From Mucilaginibacter sp. PAMC 26640 (GTDB taxonomy: Bacteria; Bacteroidota; Bacteroidia; Sphingobacteriales; Sphingobacteriaceae): a stretch of 64,000 nt of DNA. Of this stretch, positions 19,186 to 29,762 are shown in pieces (position 1 is the first letter of the stretch; each line of letters starts with the position of its first letter). The stretch lies in contig CP014773.1 in assembly GCA_001596135.1 (NCBI GenBank), positions 124,001 to 188,000 on the forward strand. The letters are read 5' to 3'. The notes under the pieces were generated by a model. It saw nothing but the letters and a program-made list of their open reading frames with translations, searched no databases and was not told where the DNA came from. A program made the position numbers and the translations under genes.

Positions 19186-19969
19186 AGTAGATTGACACTA
19201 GTTCATCGATAAAATCGTAGCAATTTGGCATTTAAAATTAGTTGAAAAACAACTTATTATAGGTATTGTCTTAATGCTCATTTTAAGATTCCATTTTCCA
19301 AAGAACGTAAATTGTGGTCGATTTAAGAGTTTTACAAAAACTCAATATTTTCTGGAAGTGTTGATTATATGGCATTATATAGTTATCCCTGATGTTATGG
19401 GCAGGAATTGGGTATTGCAATTTTATTTGTTGCATTAAAGGTAGACCGTACTTGGCCAGTTTAAAGAATTATTAATCATTTCCCTTTGACCTTATTAAAA
19501 ACTGTGTTGTAATTTAAACTACAAACGAACTGCGATTGTTGGCTAAGTTTTGTAGCGGATCTAATAAAATAGCAAGCACCGCTAAAACAAAAAATGCGTC
19601 GGTTGTATATCTTTACTTTTCATCTGATGGTTAATAACTTTGCCAGATGCTGTGAAATGGGTTTATCAATTGAATGTGTTTAGTAGGTGTGTTATGAAAA
19701 GAATTTCACTTCTGCAGCGGCGGAAAGGCTGATGACGCAATTAACCAGAAGCTATAGGCGAGGCGTACGAAGCCGCCTGCCGAAGCTGCTTTGTCCTATC
19801 TCGTGTAAATATAGTTTAGCCTTTCGAGCGCAAGATCTGACGATTCAAATAATCCGTCCGAGATGCTACTTTGGCCGCTAGGTGGTGCTATCGCTAATTT
19901 ATGATACTCTTCAGCAGCAAGGCCGGACAATTGGAATCAACCTCCCGACAAGCAACTTAGGGTTCTGCT
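19186..19969. other. Intergenic, AT-rich, no supported gene
   Basis: A short plus-strand ORF at 19687-19881 has no recognisable domain or start context and I do not call it a gene. The right end of this stretch leads into degenerate repeat units. Confidence 0.4.
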
Positions 19970-20090
19970 AAAAATTCCGAGGCCACTAAATACCTCATCC
20001 GGAAATGCAATAATTCGAGCCCCAACATGGAAATTCCGGAGCCATTGACCACATCATTCGGGGAATCTAGTAAATTAATTCCTTAACACT
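19970..20090 (+). repeat. Inverted-end element, copy 3 left part with a second degenerate unit
   Basis: TGGAAATTCCGGAGCCATTG at 20028 is the left end of the repeat family. A diverged tandem unit precedes it from about 19970 (AAAATTCCGAGGCCACTAAA). The element stops near 20090, and its right part reappears at 20961 after the transposase fragment. Confidence 0.65.
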
Positions 20091-20307
20091 CATATCTTTG
20101 ATATAATATTAACAATGGAGCAAATGGCAGCAAGTTGACGTAACACTAAACACATTTGAAATGATGCTGTGTCAAAGGAATAACCTGCCTTTTGATTTCT
20201 CTTTCAGAGCCACTATAGTACTTAAGTATATCTGCATAGACCAGATAATGCTGTATAAAACCATGAGAAAAGGCGGTAAGGGAGTACCATATTAAAATCA
20301 GAAGTGT

Positions 20308-20961
20308 ATGCTGAAGTATTGTGTAGGGATCGATGTATCCAAAAACGATTTACATTGTTGCATAGCAGTTATTGACCAGTACAGAAAGTGACTATAAAAG
20401 CCTCAAAACACTTTATTAATAGCAAGACTGGATTTACAGGACTGTCCGACTGGATCAATAAACAACACAAAGACAGATCTGTCCCCCTTGCTATGGTAAT
20501 GGAAGCTACCGGTGTTTATTATGAGCAACTCGCTTTGTACCTGTTTAAACACCAATATGCGATAAGTGTTGTACTACCGAATAAAGCTAAAAGGTACTTG
20601 CAGTCTACAGGCCTGAAATCAAAGAATGACAAGATAGATGCGCAAGGTCTTGCCCGTATGGGATCTGAGCAGTCGTTATCGTTATGGCATCCGTTGGACA
20701 CGTTCTTTTATGAGCTTAGAGAGCTGACCCGTCAGCACCAAAGCCTCCAGGAGCTAAAGACAAGTATTGGTAATCAACTACATGCATCAGAACTGGGCAT
20801 GTATCAGATTAAGCTAGTTATCAAGCAACAGAAAAACCTTATTGCCTCTATTGAGAAACAGATAACAGTATTGGAAGATGCTATTGAACAACATCCTCAG
20901 CGTGACACTACGGTAAAAGAAAAAGTAGCAGGCATCTGTAAGATAAAAGGGCTGGGGTTAA
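20308..20961 (+). pseudogene. IS110-family transposase, left part, frameshifted and truncated
   Basis: ATG 20308 opens MLKYCVGIDVSKNDLHCCIA with the first Asp of the DEDD nuclease site, but a TGA follows at codon 28. The next frame continues with VMEATGVYYEQLALYL (the Glu), KSKNDKIDAQGLARMG (the last acidic residues) and a coiled-coil linker. The protein stops matching IS110 after ICKIKGLGL at about 20960, where repeat sequence takes over. The missing C-terminal Transposase_20 domain is found in the same orientation at 63752-64000. The enzyme is therefore dead as it stands. Confidence 0.88.
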
Positions 20962-21025
20962 CCGACTACCAAATCGGTGCTCTAGAGCCTGCGGAATTGC
21001 ATGGTCAAGCCTTCCGGAATCTCCA
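20961..21025 (+). repeat. Inverted-end element, copy 3 right part
   Basis: ACCGACTACCAAATCGGTGC followed by TCTAGAGCCTGCGGAATTGC matches the right half of copies 1 and 2 and ends GGAATCTCCA at 21025. It joins the truncated IS110 gene without a gap. Confidence 0.7.
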
Positions 21026-21482
21026 GCCAGAGGATAGCGGCCAGCTTTAAAAGTGACAGAATTTACAAAATTGGCTGCTTTAAAAACTCGCAATAATAAA
21101 AATCGGAATAAATTAATAGGCTAGCAACAAAATATAGTAGGTCCCTTAAGGCAAATCGCACTTTTTTTGTGAGATAGCATCCGTTTAAAATCTTCCAAAT
21201 ACATAGTTCGATCTGATCAAACGCACGAAGATATCTCATCCATTAGCATTTTCTAGGCCTGATAGACCATACCAGCCATCACATTCAAATAAATATTAAG
21301 CGCTTTGGTATCCTCTTTTAAGCCGGTCGCTCAGCCCGCCGAAGCATTCAGGCACAGATTGTCCAATTGCCAATAAGTGGCGACGTCTGTTCATATCCCA
21401 TCAATTGTTAAACCCCGGTAAATGTATCGGTCGTTTTCATTTTTTGGTCTTCTTTAGGAAGAAGAATATCCAAAACTTTTAA
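21026..21482. other. Intergenic, no supported feature
   Basis: Nothing recognised. The short frames present have no domain pattern. Confidence 0.4.
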
Positions 21483-22520
21483 TTATCCAATAAGCATTAA
21501 TACGATGTTTTTTTGCGCAGCATTGCTGCTTATTTTGGGTAAAACTCTGTTCACTAGTGATAATTGCAGAAAGCAACACATTACCGAAGCTGCGTAAACA
21601 AAAACATAACTGACGAACAAGTTGGAGAAGTGACTAGTGATATGGCTTTTTATAAAAATAATGTGATAAAAATAAATCCATACTGTATTTGAAGAAACAA
21701 AAACGACAAAGTTTTTAAGCCAAAATCGTTTGTACATGAACTTGATAACCGCCGGGCTCGAGACATAGCAAATAAGACAAAGCACCAAACTGTAACTTAA
21801 ATAGTATGCCCGAGGTGGAAATTTAAACTGCTGGGTTGGAGGAATAGTATTTATATTGATAAGGAAATATACGGCAAATCCCAAGACCGAAGTTACACAT
21901 ATAGATAATAAGAATGATATCTGCCGCCTACTAAAAGATGATAATCTGGTTCCCAAACTAAACACTAAAATATAAAAGACACCAAATAGAATGACCGCCT
22001 CGAAGTAAGTATATACACTATTACCAAGTAAACCTTTCCAATTGTACATAAAAAGCATTTCATAGGCAAAAAAACTGCTGACTAAGATTATTAAAAAATG
22101 GTTGTTACTAGGAATTATAGCATTAAAGCGCTCAATGAACGGAGCACATAAGGCGGTGATTAAGAACACTCTGAAAATCCAAACATAGCCAATGCCGGCC
22201 ATAAAAGTATAGCTATGAAAAACCTTTCCAAAAGTTAAGTGATCAAAGGGATGAGCCATCAACAAGTTGGCTGTAAAATATATTGTTAAAAATGTCCATG
22301 CAGGATAAACAAGCCTCTTAATGCGCTTATTAACATATTCCTTATAACTATAAATTGAGGGATAAATTGAATAGGTTAGGCCGGAAACCAATACCATAAG
22401 AGGAACATCGAAATTTCGTAGTTGAAATAACCATGCAGGTGGGGATAAGTGAGCAAGAATAATAAGAGATAGTCCTAAAAATCTTAAAAAATCAACAGTT
22501 TTGTTACGTGAATTTGACAT
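21483..22520 (-). CDS. Acyltransferase 3 family membrane protein
   Basis: I start the gene at ATG 22520 (MSNSRNKTVDFLRFLGLSLI), giving 345 residues. The family typically starts with a short charged stretch and RxxDFLRxLGxxLIxxxH, which is seen here with His at SLIILAHL. About ten membrane segments follow, including MVLVSGLTYSIYPSIYSY. These enzymes acetylate or otherwise O-acylate sugars of exopolysaccharide, LPS or peptidoglycan from the cytoplasmic membrane. It is an isolated gene with no adjacent glycan cluster; the nearest glycan enzymes are at 30.1 and 40.2 kb. Confidence 0.85.
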   Translation of the reverse strand: MSNSRNKTVDFLRFLGLSLIILAHLSPPAWLFQLRNFDVPLMVLVSGLTYSIYPSIYSYKEYVNKRIKRLVYPAWTFLTIYFTANLLMAHPFDHLTFGKVFHSYTFMAGIGYVWIFRVFLITALCAPFIERFNAIIPSNNHFLIILVSSFFAYEMLFMYNWKGLLGNSVYTYFEAVILFGVFYILVFSLGTRLSSFSRRQISFLLSICVTSVLGFAVYFLININTIPPTQQFKFPPRAYYLSYSLVLCLICYVSSPAVIKFMYKRFWLKNFVVFVSSNTVWIYFYHIIFIKSHITSHFSNLFVSYVFVYAASVMCCFLQLSLVNRVLPKISSNAAQKNIVLMLIG

Positions 22521-23560
22521 TGTGAAATGGAGTAGTTCATTCAAAGTTATCGTAAAAAGACGTCTATTAAATTTATTAAAAAACATGTTGCAAAAAGCGT
22601 GTAAGAATTGTAAAATGCTCATAATAGGATCAATATAGCTGACTTCTAACTTTCAAAATTACTGACCAAAGCATTGCGTTATCTTGTTGGAACCTACAAT
22701 CATTGTTGAGTGCGGCTTATTTTAATTTTCAATTAAATAGTGAAATAAACAGCATAGTAAAGAAACTACGAAATTGCCCGTAACGAGATTTAAGCTTACT
22801 TAAGATCTTCCGCCGTTAGTAAAACCTTAACTGACCGCTTTACCCGCTACCAGCAACAGAGTAATCTGTGAGCTAAACTATTTCCATGAGTTGTTTCTAA
22901 AACACCTTTTAATGCACCTCCCCGCTTGCATGTAGGAACATACGAAAGCAATGCACCGGATGTGATTGTTTATATTCTTTTCATAATGGTTAAATCTTTA
23001 GAATTGACTAGCAAATATAACCCGATAAGCCACCGCCCATTTATAATGTTTTTATCAATATTAAAACAACAAATTGGTTTAAGATTAGAACGGCAATTCG
23101 CAGATATTTTGAGATATATTAACAGAAAAAAGAATTTGCAAGTAAAATTTTAGGAGCAAAACAAAATAGTAATCCACGGGTGGCTCAAATAATTCTAAAA
23201 AAGATGTGCTGAACAAGCTATCAATAGTGTTTAAATTAATGACTTTAGCTTTAAATATAACTAATGTGCCAGGCGTTCTGAGTGTTCAACCCTGCCATTG
23301 CAGTTGCTTTGACTTTTCCTTTACAACTCTCTGTATATTGGTTTTAAGTAAGTCCTGCTCAGGTATCCTGCCATTATTGTTTAAAAGTATTACACATTTT
23401 TTACTCAATTTTATCACAACAGCAACTAATCACTTCTGCTCTTATACAATAATCCATACTTTTAGTTAAACCGTTGATCGAATATCTTTTAAGTTAATTT
23501 GATTGATCATCAGCCTTGTCCGAAGTTAAGTTACAAAATAGGAATAGAATTAAATAAATC
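22521..23560. other. Intergenic, AT-rich
   Basis: No convincing gene in about 1 kb. The last 100 bases before 23561 presumably contain the promoter of the large secreted protein. Confidence 0.4.
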
Positions 23561-26500
23561 ATGAGAAAAATTACCTTCCTATTGACTGTGTTATATTTGA
23601 TTAGTACGAGCATTTCTATAAGTACATTTGGAAAGCCTCACACCTCCGGTCAGATTAACGGTAGTAGAACGGTGGTTAGTGATCATCATCCTATGAGTTC
23701 GGATCTACTGACTACTCTCCCTTACAATCTGTCGTTTTCTAATGCTGTTGCAGGAACACTTATCGATAAAAATGGAGTCGCAAGTGGATTCACATCTGCT
23801 GTGCCTTATTCTGGCATACGCTTATCTGCAGACGGTATACCATCCATTCCTTCGATGCCGAGTTACGAACCTACTAAGTTTAATATTTCGGGTGGCCTGC
23901 TAAAATTAACAACCAATAAAGGTATTGATTACGCAACCAACAATAATCAAATCAATCTTTTAGGGATAAAAGTTGCTCAGCGCAATAAAGTCGTTGTGGA
24001 AGTTTCGTTAAAAAATCCTATTAATGGCACACAATCCCAGCAAGCAGGTGTATGGTTTGGTTTAAATGATAAATATTCGTTAAAGCTAATTGTCAGAGCT
24101 GGTAAAATTGAATTACACCGAGAAATAAACGATGTATCAGTTTCCCAGACTGGCACAAATACTCCGGACCAAAGAATTTCTCCAACTATTTCAAATTTAA
24201 GTACCTCAACCGTTCGGCTTAGGCTTACAATTGATTCATTGAACCAAACTGCAGAGGGATTTTACTCTATGGACGGCGGTGTATCTTACAAGAATGTTGC
24301 TGTTGGCTATTTAACAACTACAATAAGTATTGCCGGAATGGGCTTGACAGATAATCCCTGCTATGCTACGATTTACGCAACCCACCGAAATGCAACGACC
24401 GCGTCAACGTATTATTTTGATGATTTTAAGGTATATAACCCTCTGCAAGTTGTACCTGCCGCCTTAACGTTTTCTAAAGATAGTTTAACTTATACGGTTT
24501 ACGAGGGTGGAAGAGCCGACTCCTTAGCCGTAAATCTTTCCGCCGGTGCAGCCGCGGCAAACGTAAAATTTAGTACAACAGCGCCCTGGCTTAAAATAAA
24601 TCCCGCCCGCATCGGTACAGTAATGTTTGGTGGTAGTGATATCAATACGATGATGTCTCCAGGCACTTACCGCGCAATAGTCACTGCAACTGCAAGTAAT
24701 TATCAGCCAGCAACGCTCGTGATTCGGATCCTCATTGTAGATGGCGTTAGCACCAAACCTATCAATATGAATTTTCAGGATAGAAATACCGTGCCGCCTA
24801 CTGGTTATAATCGTGATATTGGCCAACCTTACGCTGCGAGGACTGGCTTATATCAATCCTCAGGCTTAAGTTATGGCTGGCGCAGGTCATCAAATTCAGC
24901 TACTGTCGATATATCTTTAAATGGTTTTAACCGTAATACCCCCGAAGATTTATTGAATGCAACCTTAATATACATGCAAGCCAATAATCTTACCGGTACG
25001 TTTTCGGGTACAAAAGTTCAATCATACTGGGAAATAAGAGTTCCTAACGGTATTTATGACGTCACGGTTGGTGTCGGTGATGGTAAACCAGACACCGCAA
25101 CTGAAATCGACGCTATTAATATAGAGGGCATGAGCGCTATATCTGGTTTTGTGCCATCAGGCATCGCTGGAAGCATAACACGGTTTAAACAAATAACCCG
25201 GCGGGTATCGGTAACAGACGAACATCTAACTATAGATGCCAATGGCGGAACCAATACGAAAATAGACTTTACCCAAATAGTTCCTGTTAGTATAGCGCCC
25301 TACATTGGTATGTCCGCAACGACTCTTAATTTGATAATCGACAGCGGATCAACCGCTGCCAAAACTTTTAACTTATTCTTAGGCAATTCGGCAAACACAT
25401 CGATTAATTATACGACCACAGTCAGCTACGCAGCGGGTGCTACCGGATGGTTGGCTTTTGTACCCAATAAGACAGGTGAAATGCCAGCATCGAGCTTTGA
25501 TTATTCTGCAGGAGCAAAATTACCTGCAGGCACCTACACCGCTACCATTAAAATAAGTGCTATGGGCTACACTAGCACGACTGCCAGTGTCCAGCTAAGA
25601 GTTGTAAATGGTAATCATCCTTATGTGATTTCCTCTTCCCCTGCCAATAACGCCATCATGGTAGATCCCGGTACGGTAAGCATCGCAGCGAACAACCTTC
25701 ACGTACCAGTGGTTGCGGGGTTTAAAGGCGGTGTAGACAATAGCACTATCACCGGCATTAGTGTACAGTTGTATTCGGTACGTGATGGTGTGTCAAAACT
25801 AATTCCTGGGGTGGTTCAGGGAACAGGCGGTGGAGACGCCATCAGTTTCTCGCCGTCAGCCGCATTAGTACCTAATACTACCTATAAATTTTTGATTACA
25901 AGTGCAGTTAAATCTTATAGCGGCAGCTCTTTTAGCCCTTTCTCCATGATGTTTACAACGGGCGATGAAGTAGCAAATCCATTAAACAATTTAGATGTGC
26001 ATTTTTCTAAATCGGCTATGCCGAACACCCAAAATAAAAAATATACTACGTTAAAATTTGGCCCTGATGGTAAATTGTATGCTTTAAGATTAGATGGGGT
26101 GATTGAACGATTCAATGTGGACCACGTTACAGGTTTGATAAGCAACTTACAACCAATTAATACATTAGTAACAAAATATGGGGAGCGATCAGCTATCGGC
26201 TTGGCTTTTACACCAGAATCCACTGCTACCAATCTTAGCTGCTATGTTACGCATTCTTCGTCGGGACTGGTTAATTCGCCAATGTTTGATGGCAATATAT
26301 CAAAACTTACTGGCGCTGATCTGGAAACAGAAACTTTAGTAGTTGCTAAACTCCCTCGGTCAACCCGCGATCATATGGCTAATGGGCTTGCTTTCGGCCC
26401 GGACGGGGCCTTATATATATCGCAGGGAAGTAACAGCTCTGCCGGCGCTTATGATAACGACTGGCAGAGGGCAGAAAGCTTGCTGGCTGGCTGTATCTTG

Positions 26501-28030
26501 AGGCTGGATTTGTCTAAACTAAATGGACATGAACTGCCGCTCATCGTACAAACCACATCAACCCAAAGTATAATTAACGCTGCGCCGGTAAGTTCCAGCT
26601 TCATGGACGATGGAACTTACAATCCTTACAGCACTACAAGTCCGCTAACAATTTATGCATCCGGTGTAAGAAATGCTTATAGCTTAGTATGGCATAGTAA
26701 TGGCCAGCTTTATATTCCGACAAATGGCTCGGGTGGTGGTGGCAACTCGCCAGCTTCTGTCGCAGGCGCACGACGGCCAGATGGCAGCGCATATAACGGA
26801 CCAACTATTCAGGCAACAACAGGTGTGCAGGTACAGAATGACTGGCTGTTTCGCGTTAATCCTTTAAAGCCGGTCGCTTATTTTGGACACCCCAACCCCT
26901 TAAGAGGAGAATTTGTGGAGAACCGGGGTTATGTAGATAATCCATTATATCCTGTTAACATAGGAGCGGACGCCAGATATTTCGGTGCTGCTTATAACTT
27001 TGGTTTGAACCATTCACCAAACGGTGCAATAGAATACAAAAGCAACAATTTTAATGGTCTTTTAAAAAATAAATTACTGATATGCCGCTTTAGCGGGGGA
27101 GGCGATTTAGTTGTCCTGAAGCCCGGATCAATGGTGAAAGATCCGACCGTAACAATCGATAATGATCATATATATGATATAACACAAGTGTCCACCGGGT
27201 CTGGAAACGACGGTTTAGTAGGGATGTCCGGGTTTGTAAATCCATTAAATTTAGTTGAGGATGAGGTAAATGGAAATCTGTATGTTGTGGAGTATAATTG
27301 GAATGCGCTACCTAGCTTTACCTCGCAGATAACACTCCTGAAAGCATATGATTCAAATACCAATGCACGGGTTGCTGCATTAATGAATCTTTCTGTCAGT
27401 AAAGACAACAATACAGAAGGTTTACTAAGTTACAAAAACAATGAGGGGACTATTGTAAATCAGGGCGATGCTGAGATAAAGATTAAAAGCTTAAAGGTGA
27501 TAGGGGCTGACGCCACCATTATTAATATTAAAGGTGTGCCGCAGCCTGAAGTCAACAACCCACTAATCATAAAGAAAAATTCATCATTATCTTTCACGCT
27601 TGTAGCACCTGCAAACTATAATTTTAAAAGCCCCTTAAAACTAAGGGTTACTACGGTACAAGATACTATTAAAGAGGCTCCTTTGAATTTTTATGCTGAC
27701 GATAAAGGAAATGCTTCTGGAGAATTAATTGGATTAATAAATACTAATCCAACAAGACGCTCACTGGAGCCAGCGCTTATTGTATACCCTAATCCCAATC
27801 CAGGCGAGCAGATCAATATCAAGTTAGAGCATTTTAAAATTAATGAAGATGTAAATCTCGGGGTTTTTGATATGGTTGGTAATCAAATAAGGTCGATGAA
27901 AATTCAAACCGACGCAGAAGGCAGTTATATGAGTAAGATAGCGGTACCAAAAACAGGTCCTCTACAGTTTTTTATAATAAGAGCTGTAGCACAATCACAT
28001 GTAAAAGAGGTGAAAGTGATCTGTCAATGA
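23561..28030 (+). CDS. T9SS-exported malectin plus beta-propeller protein (1489 aa)
   Basis: A signal peptide (about 1-24) is followed by a concanavalin-like region (about 60-290), a BACON/Ig-like segment (about 300-390) and a malectin-like carbohydrate-binding domain (about 398-575, starting INMNFQDRNTVPPTGYNRDI). Further Ig-like domains run to about 800. A PQQ/sorbosone-dehydrogenase-like six-bladed propeller spans about 808-1260, with repeated LAFGPDGALYIS-type blades. The C-terminal 85 residues (PALIVYPNPNPGEQ) are a type A sorting signal for the type IX secretion system. It probably binds or oxidises surface glycans. No neighbouring SusC/SusD genes are present. Confidence 0.9.
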   Translation: MRKITFLLTVLYLISTSISISTFGKPHTSGQINGSRTVVSDHHPMSSDLLTTLPYNLSFSNAVAGTLIDKNGVASGFTSAVPYSGIRLSADGIPSIPSMPSYEPTKFNISGGLLKLTTNKGIDYATNNNQINLLGIKVAQRNKVVVEVSLKNPINGTQSQQAGVWFGLNDKYSLKLIVRAGKIELHREINDVSVSQTGTNTPDQRISPTISNLSTSTVRLRLTIDSLNQTAEGFYSMDGGVSYKNVAVGYLTTTISIAGMGLTDNPCYATIYATHRNATTASTYYFDDFKVYNPLQVVPAALTFSKDSLTYTVYEGGRADSLAVNLSAGAAAANVKFSTTAPWLKINPARIGTVMFGGSDINTMMSPGTYRAIVTATASNYQPATLVIRILIVDGVSTKPINMNFQDRNTVPPTGYNRDIGQPYAARTGLYQSSGLSYGWRRSSNSATVDISLNGFNRNTPEDLLNATLIYMQANNLTGTFSGTKVQSYWEIRVPNGIYDVTVGVGDGKPDTATEIDAINIEGMSAISGFVPSGIAGSITRFKQITRRVSVTDEHLTIDANGGTNTKIDFTQIVPVSIAPYIGMSATTLNLIIDSGSTAAKTFNLFLGNSANTSINYTTTVSYAAGATGWLAFVPNKTGEMPASSFDYSAGAKLPAGTYTATIKISAMGYTSTTASVQLRVVNGNHPYVISSSPANNAIMVDPGTVSIAANNLHVPVVAGFKGGVDNSTITGISVQLYSVRDGVSKLIPGVVQGTGGGDAISFSPSAALVPNTTYKFLITSAVKSYSGSSFSPFSMMFTTGDEVANPLNNLDVHFSKSAMPNTQNKKYTTLKFGPDGKLYALRLDGVIERFNVDHVTGLISNLQPINTLVTKYGERSAIGLAFTPESTATNLSCYVTHSSSGLVNSPMFDGNISKLTGADLETETLVVAKLPRSTRDHMANGLAFGPDGALYISQGSNSSAGAYDNDWQRAESLLAGCILRLDLSKLNGHELPLIVQTTSTQSIINAAPVSSSFMDDGTYNPYSTTSPLTIYASGVRNAYSLVWHSNGQLYIPTNGSGGGGNSPASVAGARRPDGSAYNGPTIQATTGVQVQNDWLFRVNPLKPVAYFGHPNPLRGEFVENRGYVDNPLYPVNIGADARYFGAAYNFGLNHSPNGAIEYKSNNFNGLLKNKLLICRFSGGGDLVVLKPGSMVKDPTVTIDNDHIYDITQVSTGSGNDGLVGMSGFVNPLNLVEDEVNGNLYVVEYNWNALPSFTSQITLLKAYDSNTNARVAALMNLSVSKDNNTEGLLSYKNNEGTIVNQGDAEIKIKSLKVIGADATIINIKGVPQPEVNNPLIIKKNSSLSFTLVAPANYNFKSPLKLRVTTVQDTIKEAPLNFYADDKGNASGELIGLINTNPTRRSLEPALIVYPNPNPGEQINIKLEHFKINEDVNLGVFDMVGNQIRSMKIQTDAEGSYMSKIAVPKTGPLQFFIIRAVAQSHVKEVKVICQ

Positions 28031-28064
28031 CGTGTGTTAGCAAAATGGACCATCTATAGCCCTT

Positions 28065-28316
28065 TTGGCGGCAATTAATATCTCGTCTCGAAATTTAGCA
28101 TTTAGTTCAGCAACGCTTTGCAACGACGCGGTGGATGCGCTGTTTATCAGGTACGGGCATTTGGATGCAGAAGGGAATACAGAAATGAGACCTAAAGTGG
28201 GTATAGTAATCCAGAAGCACAGCTTTGGTGATCTCATTACCTTCAACTGGAGCAACGCACCCTTCTTTATCGAAGTAAACAACGACCTTAAGTTAAATAT
28301 GTCCGTAACAGCTTAA
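28065..28316 (+). CDS. Doubtful small ORF
   Basis: An 83-residue frame starting at TTG, with LDAEGNTEMRPKVGIVIQKH and FGDLITFNWSNAPFFIEVNN looking protein-like. No ATG is in a sensible position and I recognise no family. It lies upstream of two other small Bacteroidota-type genes, one frameshifted, so it may be a 5'-truncated remnant. Confidence 0.3.
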   Translation: MAAINISSRNLAFSSATLCNDAVDALFIRYGHLDAEGNTEMRPKVGIVIQKHSFGDLITFNWSNAPFFIEVNNDLKLNMSVTA

Positions 28317-28334
28317 GAACGTAGTTGAAACCAG

Positions 28335-28600
28335 ATGCATAATTATACGATAACCAGTTTAAAAAATGCTGTAACTGATTATTTCGATGGGCGCTTTGGA
28401 GAAACTAAGATTCATCAAAATTCAACAGAAGTAATATTAGAAGGCTTGGCAGATAATAATGTTTTACATGGGTTTTTCAGTTAGACGAAATCAACGTCCT
28501 TGAGATCGCGTTTGTTTACTATTTGGAAAACGTAAGGCGAACGTTTGTTGAGCAAGAATTTAAAAGTCAAAGTACGTTTAAAAGCGAAATATTATTTTAA
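28335..28600 (+). pseudogene. Small conserved-looking gene with frameshift
   Basis: From ATG 28335 the frame reads MHNYTITSLKNAVTDYFDGR, then ILEGLADNNVLHGFF, and stops. A shift at the T-run (about 28473-28478) continues it as QLDEINVLEIAFVYYLENVR and FVEQEFKSQSTFKSEILF, ending at TAA 28600. The restored protein is about 88 residues. The function is unknown. Confidence 0.6.
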
Positions 28601-28799
28601 TCCAGTTGGACGCAATAGAACACGGCATTAAAGGGGTTTAGGATGATGAAGCATCAGCCGAAAGGCAAAGGGAATACTATACTTTTTTGTTCCCGCACCA
28701 GAGTTCGTAATCATAAAAGCGGTTAGATACAGGGATTACAGATTGAAAGTCTCTCAAATAAAATACTTAAGTTAGCAATTCAAAATTAACTTAAACGAC

Positions 28800-28991
28800 A
28801 TGCAAAAAGTAGTGACTGTGCACACTACCATAAATAACATAAACAAGGAAAAGTATTTTACAGAGATGGAGTTTCCTTTACTTAATCAATATCTTAATGA
28901 AGGATACTCGGTATCGCAAATACTGCCCGTTACGGCAGATTCGAGCAGTTATAGGTATGCTTTGACATTCGTACTTAATAAAAACGATTAG
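28800..28991 (+). CDS. Small conserved hypothetical protein (63 aa)
   Basis: The 63-residue product MQKVVTVHTTINNINKEKYF, then GYSVSQILPVTADSSSYRYA, has the alternating strand-helix-strand pattern of small Bacteroidota proteins of about 60 residues with a GYxVxxIxPV core. The function is unknown. A probable terminator lies about 80 bp downstream. Confidence 0.6.
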   Translation: MQKVVTVHTTINNINKEKYFTEMEFPLLNQYLNEGYSVSQILPVTADSSSYRYALTFVLNKND

Positions 28992-29070
28992 CAAAATTAT
29001 TAAAACAAGGAAGCAGCTTATTGCAGCGAAGCCAAAAGTTTAAAAGAATTTACAATTAACCTTTGTAATG

Positions 29071-29104
29071 ATGAGCCCTATATTGTATCGGGCTCATTCC
29101 TTTT
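29071..29104 (+). terminator. Rho-independent-like terminator
   Basis: An 8-bp perfect stem (ATGAGCCC / GGGCTCAT) with an 11-base loop is followed by TCCTTTT. It is placed to end transcription of the 28800 gene. Confidence 0.65.
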
Positions 29105-29211
29105 AGATTAAGTTTTAACTGCTTCTTGCCATACACATACAATTGAGCAGTACTGCCAAATCATATCTATTCCTTAGCTCCATTATTGCTATATTTTTTT
29201 CTTGGTTTAAG

Positions 29212-29744
29212 TTAAGACTTGAAGCTTTTTAGCAGTTCATTTTCTGCTCTCAGGTACTCGTTTTCGTTTAGCAGCTCCTCTTCCAGGGTCAAGGGTTTGG
29301 CTGGCTTCTTTGATTGCGTTTGATTGGTAGTTTCATCTTTGCACGGCCGCCTGTTGGTTTCGCGGCCAGGCCGGGTTCACCCATTGATTCATAAGCATTG
29401 CGCCAACTTAAGTTCGCTGATTCGCTCGGTATATTAAACCGGACACAGGCTGCACGTAAATATAATAGTTCCTTATCTAAAGCCTTCAAAACCATAAGCT
29501 AAAAATTTACAGCGTAACGCTGCTTCGCTCTTGGCTTCAGCCCTTGCTTGCCGTAAGCCTCATAAAAGCCCAGCCATCGCCGCAGATTCGAGTGTTAATG
29601 AAGTTTTGCTTCGCTACTGCCTTTACAGATCCATTCCCTTTTAATACAGCTTCTACACATTGAAGCCGAAAATCATAATCATACTTTTTTACTTTTAAGC
29701 ATAAAATGCCCCCAATCAGTGTCTAAAGTTTTGGGGGCAGTGCA
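29212..29744 (-). pseudogene. IS3-family OrfA with one element end, decayed
   Basis: The minus strand from ATG 29702, after a one-base slip in an A-run, reads KKYDYDFRLQCVEAVLKGNG and SVKAVAKQ. It continues in shifted frames as RRWLGFYEAYGKQGLKPRAK, later LKALDKELLYLRAACVRFNI, and ends LLNENEYLRAENELLKSFKS at 29212. This is the helix-turn-helix plus leucine-zipper OrfA of an IS3-type element with several frameshifts. The bases 29703-29744 hold an inverted pair GCCCCCAA / TTGGGGGC and end TGCACTGCCCCC on the minus strand, the probable element terminus. Confidence 0.8.
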
Positions 29745-29762
29745 ATAAGCGGCTTTTTTGTT

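Noticed and set aside
19687..19881. 64-aa plus-strand ORF in the intergenic region
   Set aside because: No start context, domain or composition supporting translation; basic, low-complexity product.
22926..23469. Two short plus-strand ORFs upstream of the large secreted protein gene
   Set aside because: AT-rich random-looking frames with no recognisable pattern.
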